Positions 1 through 8,089 of a DNA stretch of 64,000 nt are shown one piece after another; within the stretch, counting starts at the first letter, position 1, and every line of letters starts with the position of its first letter. The notes under the pieces are model-generated. The model saw only the letters and a program-made list of their open reading frames with translations. It ran no database searches and had not been told where the DNA came from. This DNA comes from Kitasatospora gansuensis (GTDB taxonomy: Bacteria; Actinomycetota; Actinomycetes; Streptomycetales; Streptomycetaceae), in assembly GCF_014203705.1 (NCBI RefSeq), contig NZ_JACHJR010000001.1, positions 7,936,001 through 8,000,000 of the forward strand, read 5' to 3'. The position numbers were made by a program, and so were the translations under genes.

Positions 1-21
1 ATGTCCGGCGCGGACTCTAGG

Positions 22-40
22 GGAGATTAGCCTTGCCTAA
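22..40 (-). promoter_or_regulatory. Candidate iron box (DmdR/IdeR-type operator)
   Basis: Read on the minus strand, the site is TTAGGCAAGGCTAATCTCC. It matches 14 of 19 positions of the actinobacterial iron box TTAGGTTAGGCTAACCTAA bound by DtxR-family repressors (DmdR1 in streptomycetes). The nearest gene to the right ends at 127 and is transcribed leftwards, so the controlled gene probably lies off the left edge. An overlapping imperfect repeat, CTAAC...GTTAG (37-58), could be part of the same control region. Confidence 0.45.
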
Positions 41-126
41 CAAGTTACTGAGCGTTAGATTTGCCCCCCGTTTGCCCAGGGCCCGGATCCGTCCCGCGCA
101 TCGCCTGTCGCCGCCGGTCCCGCCGG

Positions 127-1008
127 TCACCGGTCGTCGAAGCTGGCGAAGTACGCGGCGGCCATGTCCTCGTCGCCGTGCCCCTGGGCCGCGGCGCGGG
201 CGAAGCGTTCGGCGCCGGCGGCGGCCAGGTCGAGGCGGACGCCGTGCTGTTGGCCGGCCTGGACGATCAGCTGGGCGTCCTTCGCGGCCGTGGTCACCGC
301 GAAGCTCGCGGGCAACAGTCGGTCCTCCAGGACCAGGGCGGCCTTCGCGTGCAGGTAGCCCATGTCGAGCGGGCCGCCCGCGATGAGGTCGAAGAAGTCC
401 TGCGGGTCCACGCCGAGGCCCTTGGAGAGGGCCAGCACCTCGCCCGTCGCGTTGGTGGCGGCGAGGACCCAGCTGTTGGCGACCAGCTTGAGGCGGGTGG
501 CGCTGCCGGCCGCGCCGTCCTCGCCGGTCCACAGCGTGCGGGCGCCGACGGCGTCGAGAACCGGTGCCACGGCTGCCCGGCTCGCGGCCGGCCCGGCGGC
601 GAGCACGGTCAGCCGACCGGCCTCGGCGGGCTCGCGGGTGCCGAGGACGGGTGCGTCGAAGAAGACCAGCCGGTGCTGCCGGGCGAAGTCGGCCAGTTCG
701 CCAACTGCCGTCACCCCGACGGTGGTTGACTGCATCCATGCGGCACAGGGCCGCAGGGCGGGTGCGGCCTCCTGGATGACCTGGAGGGCGGCGGCGCCGT
801 CGTGCAGCATCGTGAGGACGACGTCCGCGTCCCGTACGGCTTCGGCCGGGGTGTCGGCGATCAGGGCGCCGTCGGCGGCCAGCGGTTCGGCCTTGGCCCG
901 GGTGCGGTTCCACGCGTGGACGGTGTGTCCGGCCCGGAGGAGGTTGCGGGCCATCGCGGCCCCCATGATGCCGGTACCGAGGACGCCGACGGTGATGGTG
1001 TCTGTCAT
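127..1008 (-). CDS. NAD(P)-binding beta-hydroxyacid dehydrogenase
   Basis: A 293-residue member of the 6-phosphogluconate/3-hydroxyisobutyrate dehydrogenase family, which oxidises beta-hydroxyacids or reduces semialdehydes in the cytoplasm with NAD(P). The N-terminal Rossmann motif GTGIMG is at residues 11-16. An all-helical C-terminal domain carries the Lys-containing segment LKLVANSW, matching the family's catalytic GxxxKxxxN motif. The ATG at 1008 is chosen over an upstream in-frame start because AAGGAG lies just before it and the glycine motif then sits at the usual distance. The substrate cannot be told from sequence; imine reductases share this fold. It is monocistronic and divergent from terD. 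Confidence 0.85.
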   Translation of the reverse strand: MTDTITVGVLGTGIMGAAMARNLLRAGHTVHAWNRTRAKAEPLAADGALIADTPAEAVRDADVVLTMLHDGAAALQVIQEAAPALRPCAAWMQSTTVGVTAVGELADFARQHRLVFFDAPVLGTREPAEAGRLTVLAAGPAASRAAVAPVLDAVGARTLWTGEDGAAGSATRLKLVANSWVLAATNATGEVLALSKGLGVDPQDFFDLIAGGPLDMGYLHAKAALVLEDRLLPASFAVTTAAKDAQLIVQAGQQHGVRLDLAAAGAERFARAAAQGHGDEDMAAAYFASFDDR

Positions 1009-1140
1009 GATCGACTCCTTCCCAGCGCTGCGCGGACCATGCCACCTGGCGGCCAGGCGGGCGGCAGGCGGGTCGGCGCGGGGGAAGCGTGGGTGATCAG
1101 GCAGACTCGGGTGCAGCACCCACGACCGAGAGGATCACGC

Positions 1141-1725
1141 ATGATCACGTTGAAGAAGGAAGACGGCCCGGCGGACCTCGACGGGGTGACCCACCTGTCC
1201 ATCGGCGTCTCCTGGGACCCGACGGTCGGGAGCAGCGGTGGGCTGATCGGCAAGCTCCGGCAGAAGGCCGGCACCGACCTCGACCTGATCGCCATCGCGA
1301 TGCAGGGCGCGGAACCCGTACGGCTGGCGGGGCTGGACTCCCTGGACCCGCTGGGCAACGGCGGGTTGATACACAGTGGGGACAACCAGACCGGGCACGG
1401 CGACGGTGACGACGAGACGGTGACCGTCGACTTCTCGCGGGTCCCGGAGAACATCACGTCCATCGTGTTCATCGCCGCCGCCTACAAGAAGCGCAGCGCC
1501 TTCCAGAACGCGCGGAACATCAGCTTCAAGGTGTACGACGCGACGGGCGGCAGCTCGCAGCAGGTCGCCGACATCTGGCCCAGCATGCTGACCAACGACA
1601 ACGGCTGCGCCGTGGCGAAGGCGATGCGGGTCGGCGGGAGCTGGAAGCTGCAGGTGATCAACGAGACGGGGAAGATCAAGCAGGGGGACGAGAAGGACCT
1701 GATGCGCTTCGCGGTGAGCAAGTAA
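1141..1725 (+). CDS. terD: TerD-family tellurium resistance/stress protein
   Basis: 194 residues with the TerD fold: an early LTHLSIGVSWDP-like strand, the acidic HSGDNQTG/GDGDDE segment that forms the Ca2+ sites in this family, and a later SFKVYDATGG strand. TerD proteins are small cytoplasmic Ca2+-binding proteins linked to tellurite and general envelope or oxidative stress, often in multi-gene ter clusters. Here it stands alone between a dehydrogenase and an S24-like gene. The ATG at 1141 follows GAGAGGA. Its stop lies 1 bp from the stop of the convergent downstream gene. Confidence 0.88.
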   Translation: MITLKKEDGPADLDGVTHLSIGVSWDPTVGSSGGLIGKLRQKAGTDLDLIAIAMQGAEPVRLAGLDSLDPLGNGGLIHSGDNQTGHGDGDDETVTVDFSRVPENITSIVFIAAAYKKRSAFQNARNISFKVYDATGGSSQQVADIWPSMLTNDNGCAVAKAMRVGGSWKLQVINETGKIKQGDEKDLMRFAVSK

Positions 1726-1726
1726 C

Positions 1727-2095
1727 CTACGCGCCCGGCGCGGGCCCCGGCGTCCCGACGGTCTTGCCGTCGGCGCCGGGCCGCGCGACACCGTCGACCG
1801 AGGTGCAGATGCCGAAGACGCGGTCGTGACCGGTCCAACCGTTGACGCGGCCACGGTTGTTGCTGATCTGCACCCGCCTCCTGGCCGGGTCCACGGCGGA
1901 CACCAGGTGCAGGTACACCGTCCCGGCGACCCGCGCGAGGACGATGTCCCCGGCCTGCAGCTTCGACGGGTCGGCGGGGGTGACGACCACCTGCTGTCGG
2001 CTGCGGATCAGCGGGACCATCGAGGAGCCGGTGGGCCGGAACTCGACGGTGGCGCCGTCTGCCAGTCTGCTTGCTATTGCGTCCAACATGCCCAT
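1727..2095 (-). CDS. S24/S26-type peptidase-like protein
   Basis: 122 residues with the LexA/signal-peptidase-like beta fold. The nucleophile motif PTGSSMVPLI is near residues 21-30, followed by QAGDIVLAR and a VYLHLVSAVD strand. In active members a Lys or Arg normally sits where this protein has His-Leu, so the general base is not evident. It may be a non-catalytic relative of phage-repressor C-terminal domains or a poorly conserved S26 enzyme. There is no N-terminal HTH and no membrane segment. The start ATG at 2095 has only a weak ribosome site; ATG 2089 is an alternative. It is convergent with terD. Confidence 0.65.
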   Translation of the reverse strand: MGMLDAIASRLADGATVEFRPTGSSMVPLIRSRQQVVVTPADPSKLQAGDIVLARVAGTVYLHLVSAVDPARRRVQISNNRGRVNGWTGHDRVFGICTSVDGVARPGADGKTVGTPGPAPGA

Positions 2096-2179
2096 CCGGG
2101 GATGGTGGCAGAGGCGACCCCGGCGCCGCTCGGAATTTTCCGAGCGCGCCCGCAGGCCGGCCCTGAACTCCCGTGTGCG

Positions 2180-2824
2180 CTACGCCGGTTCGAGCAGCAC
2201 GGCCGGCAGCACGCCGTTCACGATCAGCTCCTTCGGCAGCGAGAGCCCGAAGCGCCGTTCGACGACCCCCAGCGCGGTGCGGTGCACCTGTCGGCGGTCC
2301 AGATCGGGGGCCGGGAGACCGGCGGCGGTCAGCAGCTCCTGCAGGGGAGCGGCCGTCGCGGGGTCGCCGGTGACGCCGTCGTAGCCCCAGGAGGCGTCCA
2401 GGTGCAGATTGCAGGCAGCCAGCAGGCGGCCGTCGTGGAGGTAGGCGAAGTCGGGTGGGACCGGCTTGCCGTTCTCCTCGTCGTACTCCAGCAGGCAGAG
2501 GTGCACGCCACCCTGCGAGAGCGGTAGCAACGAGCCGAACTCGCCCGGCCAGCCGCCGTAGGCGACCGCGTACGTCCAGTCCCCGGCGCGGCCGAGGCGC
2601 AGCCCGATGCCCTCCCAGGAGCCGTCGAAGGCCTCGTCCATGAGCTCCAGCAGGTCCTCGCCGCTCTGGCGCCCGACGCCCACCGCGACGTGCTCCGGAC
2701 CGTGCACGGCCGCCGCGAGGCCATCGGCGAGCCCCTGCATGTCGAGCCCGCGGGCCAGCACCACGAGGTGGCCGCCGAAGGTGATGGATCGGGGCTCGGC
2801 GAGCCAGCTGATTCCGTCTGTCAT
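2180..2824 (-). CDS. Hypothetical protein, DUF6461-like
   Basis: 214 residues, soluble, no signal peptide. The text contains GISWLAEPRSITFGGH, GPEHVAVGVG, AYGGWPGEFG and a LLEYDEENGKPVPPDFAYLHDG core, then a C-terminal ALGVVERRFGLSLP segment. I associate this pattern with the streptomycete DUF6461 family, from memory and not from a search. Function is unknown. The ATG at 2824 is the first start that keeps the conserved beginning; longer in-frame starts run into non-coding sequence. It is divergent from the S66 peptidase with 114 bp between them. Confidence 0.65.
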   Translation of the reverse strand: MTDGISWLAEPRSITFGGHLVVLARGLDMQGLADGLAAAVHGPEHVAVGVGRQSGEDLLELMDEAFDGSWEGIGLRLGRAGDWTYAVAYGGWPGEFGSLLPLSQGGVHLCLLEYDEENGKPVPPDFAYLHDGRLLAACNLHLDASWGYDGVTGDPATAAPLQELLTAAGLPAPDLDRRQVHRTALGVVERRFGLSLPKELIVNGVLPAVLLEPA

Positions 2825-2938
2825 GGCAGCCATCCTGACCGGCGGCACTGACAACCGGGTGCGCGCCCGCTCGGCCAGGGTGTGCCGAGCCGGTAATGCG
2901 GTGTCGTTCCGGGGTGGCGCCCTGTCAGAATCCGGCGC

Positions 2939-3967
2939 ATGGCAGTTCGATACCCGCGCCCCTTGCGCCCCGGTGACCGTGTCGGCATCACCTCTCCCTC
3001 CAGTGGAGTGGCGATCGGGTTGCGCGAGCGCGTCGAGGTGGCGATCCGTCAGGTGGAGGCGCGCGGGTACGAGGTGGTGGTCGGCCGGTGCATGGACGGC
3101 AGCGGCCATGTGAGCGCACCTGCGGCGGCCCGGGCGGGTGAGCTGATGTCGATGCTGACGGAGCCCGGGACCGGGGCCGTGGTGCCGCCGTGGGGCGGGG
3201 AGACGGCGATCGATCTGCTGCCCCTGCTGGACTGGGACCGCCTGCGGGAGGCCGAGCCGACCTGGCTGGTGGGCTACTCCGACCTCTCCACCCTCATGAC
3301 GCCGCTGACCATCCTCACGGGTGTCGCGACCGTGCACGGCAACAACCTGATGGACACGCCCTACCGGGTGCCCGAAGGGCTGCTCTCCTGGCTCGACATC
3401 ACCGCCGCGCCGTCCGGGCACCGGTTCACCCAGACCCCGCCCGAACGTCACCGCACCTCCGGCTGGGACGACTTCCAGGCCCGGCCGGAGGTGAGCGAGT
3501 TGATCCTCGACACCCCCGGCCGGTGGACCCGGCTGGACGGTGACGGCGACGTGGACGTGACCGGACGCCTCATCGGGGGCTGCATCGAGACGCTGTGCAA
3601 CCTGGCCGGGACCCCCTACGGCGACACCACGGCCTTCGCCCGCGCGCACGCCCCGGAAGGGCTGCTGGTGTACGTCGAAGCAGCGGAGGACAACGCCTAC
3701 ACGATCTGCCGGAACCTGCACGGGATGCGGCTGGCGGGTTTCTTCGACCGGGCCAACGCGGTGATCGTCGGCCGGACCTCCGCGCCCGACGGCCGTTCGC
3801 TGACCCAGCATCAGGCCGTGCTGGACGCGCTCGGCCCGCTGGGCGTCCCGATCGTCGCCGACGTCGAGTGCGGGCACGTCCCGCCGTTCATGCCCATCGT
3901 CAACGGGGCGCGCGGCCGGCTCGTGCACACCTCGACCCGCAGCGAGCTCACCCAGACGCTGGACTGA
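2939..3967 (+). CDS. S66-family LD-carboxypeptidase/MccF-like peptidase
   Basis: 342 residues of the S66 serine peptidase family, which contains murein LD-carboxypeptidase LdcA and the microcin C7 self-immunity protein MccF. The N-terminal RPGDRVGITSPSSG strand is typical. The nucleophile is Ser114 in VGYSDLS. The Glu of YVEAAEDN and the His of VECGHVPPF complete the Ser-Glu-His triad. There is no signal peptide, so it acts in the cytoplasm on recycled muropeptides or on acyl-sulfamoyl/peptidyl-nucleotide toxins. Length and the WGGE loop resemble MccF-like members more than LdcA, but this is a judgement by eye. Confidence 0.85.
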   Translation: MAVRYPRPLRPGDRVGITSPSSGVAIGLRERVEVAIRQVEARGYEVVVGRCMDGSGHVSAPAAARAGELMSMLTEPGTGAVVPPWGGETAIDLLPLLDWDRLREAEPTWLVGYSDLSTLMTPLTILTGVATVHGNNLMDTPYRVPEGLLSWLDITAAPSGHRFTQTPPERHRTSGWDDFQARPEVSELILDTPGRWTRLDGDGDVDVTGRLIGGCIETLCNLAGTPYGDTTAFARAHAPEGLLVYVEAAEDNAYTICRNLHGMRLAGFFDRANAVIVGRTSAPDGRSLTQHQAVLDALGPLGVPIVADVECGHVPPFMPIVNGARGRLVHTSTRSELTQTLD

Positions 3968-3979
3968 CCCGACGGTGGG

Positions 3980-4348
3980 TCAGGCGTCCGCTGCGGGCGG
4001 CCGGGGCGGGCTGTTGTCCAGGCGCTGGACGAGCTCGCGCAGGGCGCGGAGTTCGCGTTCCAGGGCCTGGGCGCCCTGGGAGGTGAGCAGCACCCAGGTG
4101 CGGGGGCGGCGTCCGGCGTAGCCCTTCTCGACGCTGATGAGACCGGAGTCCTCGAGGACCTTCACGTGCCGCGACAGGTTGCCGTCGGTGACCGCGAGCT
4201 GGGCCTTGAGGAAACCGAAGTCGACCCGGTCGGCCTCGCGGGCGATGGTCAGGATCCCGAGCCGCACCCGCTGGTGGACGGTGTCGTCGAGGGTGTTGGT
4301 CGGATGCAGCTCGTCCTCGTGCTGCGGGTCTGCGTCCCCGGTGGTCAT
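3980..4348 (-). CDS. Winged-helix transcriptional regulator
   Basis: 122 residues: a winged helix at roughly 20-100 (VRLGILTIA, FLKAQLAVTDGNLSRHVKVLEDSGLI) with a basic wing, KGYAGRRPRTWV, and a C-terminal helix ALERELRALRELVQRLD likely for dimerisation. This is the ArsR/PadR-like type often paired with a small membrane protein. Its ATG overlaps the TGA of the upstream membrane-protein gene in an ATGA junction, so the two are translationally coupled. The strong inverted repeat in front of the operon (5192-5220) is its probable operator, which implies autorepression. Confidence 0.82.
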   Translation of the reverse strand: MTTGDADPQHEDELHPTNTLDDTVHQRVRLGILTIAREADRVDFGFLKAQLAVTDGNLSRHVKVLEDSGLISVEKGYAGRRPRTWVLLTSQGAQALERELRALRELVQRLDNSPPRPPAADA

Positions 4349-5160
4349 GGGGCGACCGTACTCGATGCGGCGGGCGCGTCGAGCCGTCGGTCGGCCGTCC
4401 GCCGGGCGAACGCGGCGGCCAGCAGGACCGCCGCCAGCAGCAGCGCCTTGACCTGCGGGCCGTCGGCCCAGCCGGGCTGCGGCTCGTGCACCCAGGGCAG
4501 CAAGCCGGTCCCCGGGTCCGCCGCCACGTACGCGGCGAGCAGTGCGCTGTGCGCGACGCCGGCCGCGGCGGTGATCCAGCTGCGTTCGACCAGCCCGAGT
4601 GCCAGGAGCCCGACGCCGACCAGGTACCAGGGCGAGGCGTAGCCGTTCTCCAGGATGTCCATGACGCGGTGCTGGTTGCGGACCAGCAGCAGCCCGGCGA
4701 GGGCGGCGAGGACCACGACGGTGGCGCCGCCGACGGCGAACAGCCAGGTGGTGCGGCGCGGCACGATCCCGCGGGACTCCCCGCGCAGGCGGTACCAGCG
4801 GGCCGCGGCGGCCCAGGCCAGCGGGAGGACGGCGAACCAGATCCCCCAGTAGACGAACTTGAGGACCGAGCCGTCGAACTCCTGGGAGCTGCACGGAGCT
4901 TCCGGCGCGTGCGTGACGCACAGTTCGGTCAACTCGGCGTAGGCGAAGACCGGGTAGACCGAGACGTCGCGTCCGTCGGCACCGAAGTTGAACGCGTGGC
5001 GGGCGATGGGCACCGCCGCGAGCGCGAGCAGTCCGAACCCGAGCAGGACCGCCCAGGCGCCGCCGGTCCGGGCGCGGACCCGGGTGCGGAGTTCGTCGGT
5101 CCTGGCCAGTAGCTGTTCGGCTGCCGCCCGGTCGTTGTCGGTCACTGCAGGTGCCCCCAT
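4345..5160 (-). CDS. Polytopic membrane protein coupled to winged-helix regulator
   Basis: 271 residues with about six hydrophobic helices: WAVLLGFGLLALAAV, FVYWGIWFAVLPLAWA, TTWLFAVGG through LAGLLL, WYLVGVGLLALGL, a GVAHSALLAAYVAA segment and a final VKALLLAAVLLAAAFA. The extracytoplasmic loop after helix 1 contains two Cys. No catalytic family is recognised. The ATG at 5160 is preceded by GGAGGGG; the extra upstream codons would overlap the operator. It is first in a two-gene operon ending with the regulator, so it may be a sensor partner or the regulated target. Confidence 0.75.
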   Translation of the reverse strand: MGAPAVTDNDRAAAEQLLARTDELRTRVRARTGGAWAVLLGFGLLALAAVPIARHAFNFGADGRDVSVYPVFAYAELTELCVTHAPEAPCSSQEFDGSVLKFVYWGIWFAVLPLAWAAAARWYRLRGESRGIVPRRTTWLFAVGGATVVVLAALAGLLLVRNQHRVMDILENGYASPWYLVGVGLLALGLVERSWITAAAGVAHSALLAAYVAADPGTGLLPWVHEPQPGWADGPQVKALLLAAVLLAAAFARRTADRRLDAPAASSTVAP

Positions 5161-5191
5161 GGTGTGCCCCTCCGTTGTGTGCTTCCTGATG

Positions 5192-5220
5192 CAATGTACT
5201 TTGCATCGCAAAGTTCATTG
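5192..5220. promoter_or_regulatory. Operator: 13-bp inverted repeat
   Basis: Left arm CAATGTACTTTGC and right arm GCAAAGTTCATTG are separated by ATC; 12 of 13 positions pair. The site is 32 bp upstream of the membrane-protein start and its AT-rich core stands out from the GC-rich surroundings. ACTTTGC...GCAAAGT cores are typical of small winged-helix repressors, so the regulator encoded at 3980-4348 is the likely ligand. The site lies between that operon and the decayed GlxA-type gene. Confidence 0.7.
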
Positions 5221-5329
5221 CCGTCAAGAGCTTCTGACGGACCGTGAGATCAGCCGTGCGTCGGCTACGTGGCGGACGGCCCGGCGGTCGCCGCCCGTGC
5301 GGCGGCCGCCGCCTCCAACAGGGACCTGT

Positions 5330-5679
5330 ACGGCCGAACTCGCCGCCCGCTACCCCGGCATCGGGGTGGAGACCGAGCCGATCTTCGTGCGGGACGGCCG
5401 GTTGCTCCCGACGCGGATCTCGGGGTCGAGGCGCTCGCCCGGCGGGCCGGGCGCTCCCCGCGCCACTTCACCCGCGCCCTCACCGCCGAGACCGGCACGC
5501 CGCCCGGCCGCTTCGTCGACCGGACCCGGCTGGAGACCGCGCGGCGGCTGCCGGAGGACACCCGGGACAGCGTCGAGCACGTCGCCGCCCGGTCCGGCTA
5601 CCCCTCCCAGGAGGCGATGCGCCGCGCGTTCCAGCGGGCGACGGGCCTGTCGCCGGTGCAGTACCGCAACCGGTTCTGA
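5330..5679 (+). pseudogene. Decayed GlxA-type (DJ-1/PfpI + AraC) regulator
   Basis: Two pieces of one gene are visible in different frames. About 5330-5412 encodes ELAARYPGIGVETEPIFVRDGRLL, the end of the DJ-1/PfpI-like domain of GlxA-family regulators. From about 5410 another frame encodes a complete AraC HTH (DLGVEALARRAGRS, FTRALTAETG, SVEHVAARSGYPSQEAMRRAF) ending at a TGA at 5679. The 70 or so residues that normally join them (the SAG/AGID region and linker) are missing, and upstream codons do not form the domain start. An intact paralogue-type gene at 13318-14307 shows the normal order. Confidence 0.75.
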
Positions 5680-5722
5680 ACTGCCTGCCTGCTGATGGAC
5701 CATCAGACAGAGCGCGCCGTAC

Positions 5723-6520
5723 TCACCGTTTGACGATCAGATCCAGCACCTCCGCAAGACGGCCCTTGACCGCCTCGCGGTGGGGGAGGGCCCGCGGGGC
5801 CGACGCGGCGCTCGGCCGTACGCCCCGGTCGGCGAGGACGTAGAGCAGGCGCAGCGTCCGCAGGCAGTTGGAGAGGTGGGCGGGCACCGGGACGCCGATC
5901 CGGCCGGTGCCGGTGCCGAAGCGGGTCCCGATCGCGGTCAGCCAGGCCGTCGCGTCGTGCTCGGACAGGTCGGGCCGGGTGAGGATCCGGGCGATCGCCC
6001 GGGCCAGCCGGTCGTCCTCCAGCTGGTCGAAGACGTGGTCGGTGGGCGCCGTCAGCCGCGCGGCGGCGAGGTCCAGCATGCGTACCGGTGACACCTTGCG
6101 GTGGCGGCCGAACCGGTCCAGCAGGTCCGCGCCGTGCGCGACCGCGTGGAGCCAGCCGAGCTGCTCGTCGTGGCCGCGCAGGTCCTGCTCGGTCGGGTAC
6201 CACCGCTCGAAGGAGTCCACCCAGCCGGGCCGGAAGTCACCCTTCTCCACCAGCATGTCGAGCACGAGGGGGGCGAACGTGCGGGCCTGGATCTCCGGGT
6301 CGAGGAAGCGGGCGGCCATCTCGTCACCCAGCGCCAGCCGCCGGGGTGCGTCGATCACCCCGCGGGCTATCCAGGTGGCGAGCACGGAGTAGGCCGCACC
6401 GTCCCGGACCAGCGGATCGGGGTCGGCCAAGGCGCGCGAGAGAGCCCGGGTCAGTTCTTCCAGGGGGCGGTCGGTGGGTACGGCACAGTCTGCGGCTTCG
6501 ATCCTGCTCCAGTCGATCAC
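5723..6520 (-). CDS. DUF2785 family protein
   Basis: 265 residues, cytoplasmic, largely helical, with the DUF2785-type core: a LVRDGAAYSVLATWIARG segment near the N-terminus, SFERWYPTEQDLRGHDEQLGWLHAVAHGADLL in the middle, and a C-terminal RTLRLLYVLADRG helix. The internal repeat-like helices suggest a HEAT-like scaffold, but no enzymatic residues are known for the family. The start is a GTG at 6520 with no clear ribosome site. It is a single gene, convergent with the decayed regulator. Confidence 0.8.
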   Translation of the reverse strand: MIDWSRIEAADCAVPTDRPLEELTRALSRALADPDPLVRDGAAYSVLATWIARGVIDAPRRLALGDEMAARFLDPEIQARTFAPLVLDMLVEKGDFRPGWVDSFERWYPTEQDLRGHDEQLGWLHAVAHGADLLDRFGRHRKVSPVRMLDLAAARLTAPTDHVFDQLEDDRLARAIARILTRPDLSEHDATAWLTAIGTRFGTGTGRIGVPVPAHLSNCLRTLRLLYVLADRGVRPSAASAPRALPHREAVKGRLAEVLDLIVKR

Positions 6521-6592
6521 GGCGGCAGGATAGACCGCCGGTGCGGCGGCACGCCGTGCATTTGGGTCCGGGGAACTGCGGCTGACCGTCCG

Positions 6593-6829
6593 TCAGCCCG
6601 GCCGGGCCACCGGACGCCGGGTCAGGTCCGGTAGCGGCCCGAGGATGTCGTCGAAGTCGGGCGAGTGGGTCTCCAGGCGCAGGAAGCGCGCGAAACGTTC
6701 GTGGGTCAGGTGCCGCAGCCGTTCGATGGCTTGGTGGCGGGTGCAGCCGTGCTGGTCCTCCAGGATGAGGAGGAGGTTGTTGGCCCGGTCGCCGCGGGCC
6801 GCTTCCTTGCGGAGGGCACAGGAACACAC
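6593..6829 (-). pseudogene. Terpene-synthase C-terminal fragment
   Basis: 78 codons encode LRKEAARGDRANNLLLILED, then GCTRHQAIERLRHLTHERFARFLRLE. This resembles the last third of bacterial class I terpene cyclases, from the Mg2+-binding NSE motif (NDxxSxxKE) to the C-terminal helices. The Asn and Ser of the NSE motif and the aspartate-rich motif are absent because nothing upstream of the fragment continues the domain. It is therefore a remnant rather than a small gene, unless it is a spurious reading frame; the KE-RGD-N pattern makes that less likely. Confidence 0.45.
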
Positions 6830-6988
6830 CGTGTGCCGACCTCTATCCTGACTGCCGACTCCGCGCGCGCCGGGCGTACGGTGGGCGGTTCACCCGCGCG
6901 GGTCGGCGTGGGTGGTGGTGCCGGGGACGGTACGGGTGGTCAACTCGGGTGCGGGCGAAGCGGAGTAGCCCCATCCGGAGGAGTACCT

Positions 6989-7228
6989 GTGATCCGTCGC
7001 GCGTCGACCCTCACGCTGGCCGTGGCCCTCAGCGGTGCCGCACTGTTCGCCGGGAGCGCTCCGGCCACGGCGGCAGGCGGCACCGTCACCTGTGACGTCG
7101 CCGCCATGGGCGCGCAAGCCGCCCACCTGCGGGCGCAGGGGCGGTACTCCGAGGCGCAGGCCGTCGAGCGGCGGATCCGGGCCTGCGAGGACGCGGAGAA
7201 CAACAACAGCGGTCCGCTCTGGCACTGA
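6989..7228 (+). CDS. Small secreted protein
   Basis: 79 residues: a Sec signal peptide (basic VIRR, hydrophobic LTLAVALSGAALFAG, cleavage near ATAA) and a mature part of about 50 residues with two Cys (TCDVAAMG, RIRACEDAE) likely to form a disulfide, and a polar GRYSEAQAVERRI helix. The GTG at 6989 follows CCGGAGGAG at ideal distance. Such small exported proteins are common in streptomycetes and have no known role; I do not recognise a family. Confidence 0.7.
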   Translation: MIRRASTLTLAVALSGAALFAGSAPATAAGGTVTCDVAAMGAQAAHLRAQGRYSEAQAVERRIRACEDAENNNSGPLWH

Positions 7229-7337
7229 GACGGCGGCCGGTGTTCAACTCGCCACCCGCCCACCGAGGTTGGTGCGAGAGCTCAACGGGTGACCCCGCCG
7301 ACGCGGACCGGCGTCGGCGGGGTCACCCTCGGGCGGG

Positions 7338-8072
7338 TCAGGCGGTCATGCCGCCGTCGACGGTCCAGTCGCTGCCGGTGACGTAGCGGGCAGCCGGGGA
7401 GGAAAGGAAGACGACGGTCGCGGCTATGTCGTCGGGGGTCCCGTAGTGGCCGAGGGCGGTCAGGGGGGTGACGACGTCGGCGAACTCGCCGTCGGCGGGG
7501 TTCATGTCGGTGTCGACGGGGCCGGGCAGGACGTTGTTGACGGTGATGCCGCGTGGGCCGAGCTCTCGGGCCAGGGCGCGGGTGAGCCCGGACACGGCGG
7601 CCTTGGAGGCCGCGTAGATCGACAGGCCCGGGAAAGGGGAGACGTCTCCGTTGACGCTGCCGATGTTGATGATCCGGGAGCCCTTGGTGAGGTGGGGTTC
7701 GGCGGCCTTGACGGCGGCGAAGATCCCCCGGACGTTGACCGAGAACATGTCGTCGAAGTCGTCGAGGGTCAATTCGGACAGCGGCGCGAAGCGGCCGACC
7801 CCGGCGTTGTTGACGAGGATGTCGAGCGAGCCGAAGGTCTCGACGGTGGCGGCCACGGCCGCCGCCAGGGCGTCGGCGTCGGAGCTGTCGGCGGGCAGTG
7901 CGACGACTTGCGGGCCGAGCTCACCGGCGAGGGCCTCCGCCTTCTCCTTCGAGGAGCTGTAGGTGAAGGCGACGGCCGCACCGGCCGCCGCCAGCTGACG
8001 GACGATCGCCGCTCCGATACCCCGAGAGCCGCCGGTGACCAGGGCCGTCTTCCCCGCGAGCTGCTGAGTCAT
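7338..8072 (-). CDS. Short-chain dehydrogenase/reductase (FabG-like)
   Basis: 244 residues with the full classical SDR set: TGGSRGIG cofactor motif near residues 14-21, NNAG, a Ser in NIGSVNG, catalytic YAASK, and a C-terminal DGGMTA end typical of FabG-like 3-oxoacyl reductases. The second beta-alpha unit ends in TYSSSKEKAE, which favours NADP. The ATG at 8072 has GAGGAG just upstream. A perfect palindrome lies 17 bp in front of the gene, so it is probably repressor-controlled; the physiological substrate is unknown. Confidence 0.88.
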   Translation of the reverse strand: MTQQLAGKTALVTGGSRGIGAAIVRQLAAAGAAVAFTYSSSKEKAEALAGELGPQVVALPADSSDADALAAAVAATVETFGSLDILVNNAGVGRFAPLSELTLDDFDDMFSVNVRGIFAAVKAAEPHLTKGSRIINIGSVNGDVSPFPGLSIYAASKAAVSGLTRALARELGPRGITVNNVLPGPVDTDMNPADGEFADVVTPLTALGHYGTPDDIAATVVFLSSPAARYVTGSDWTVDGGMTA

Positions 8073-8089
8073 GGTCTGCTCCTCAATCG

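Noticed and set aside
17-1045. Long Arg/Pro-rich frames opposite real genes across the window
   Set aside because: Such frames arise from high third-position GC and have Arg-, Pro- and Ala-rich text with no domains; they were left out throughout.
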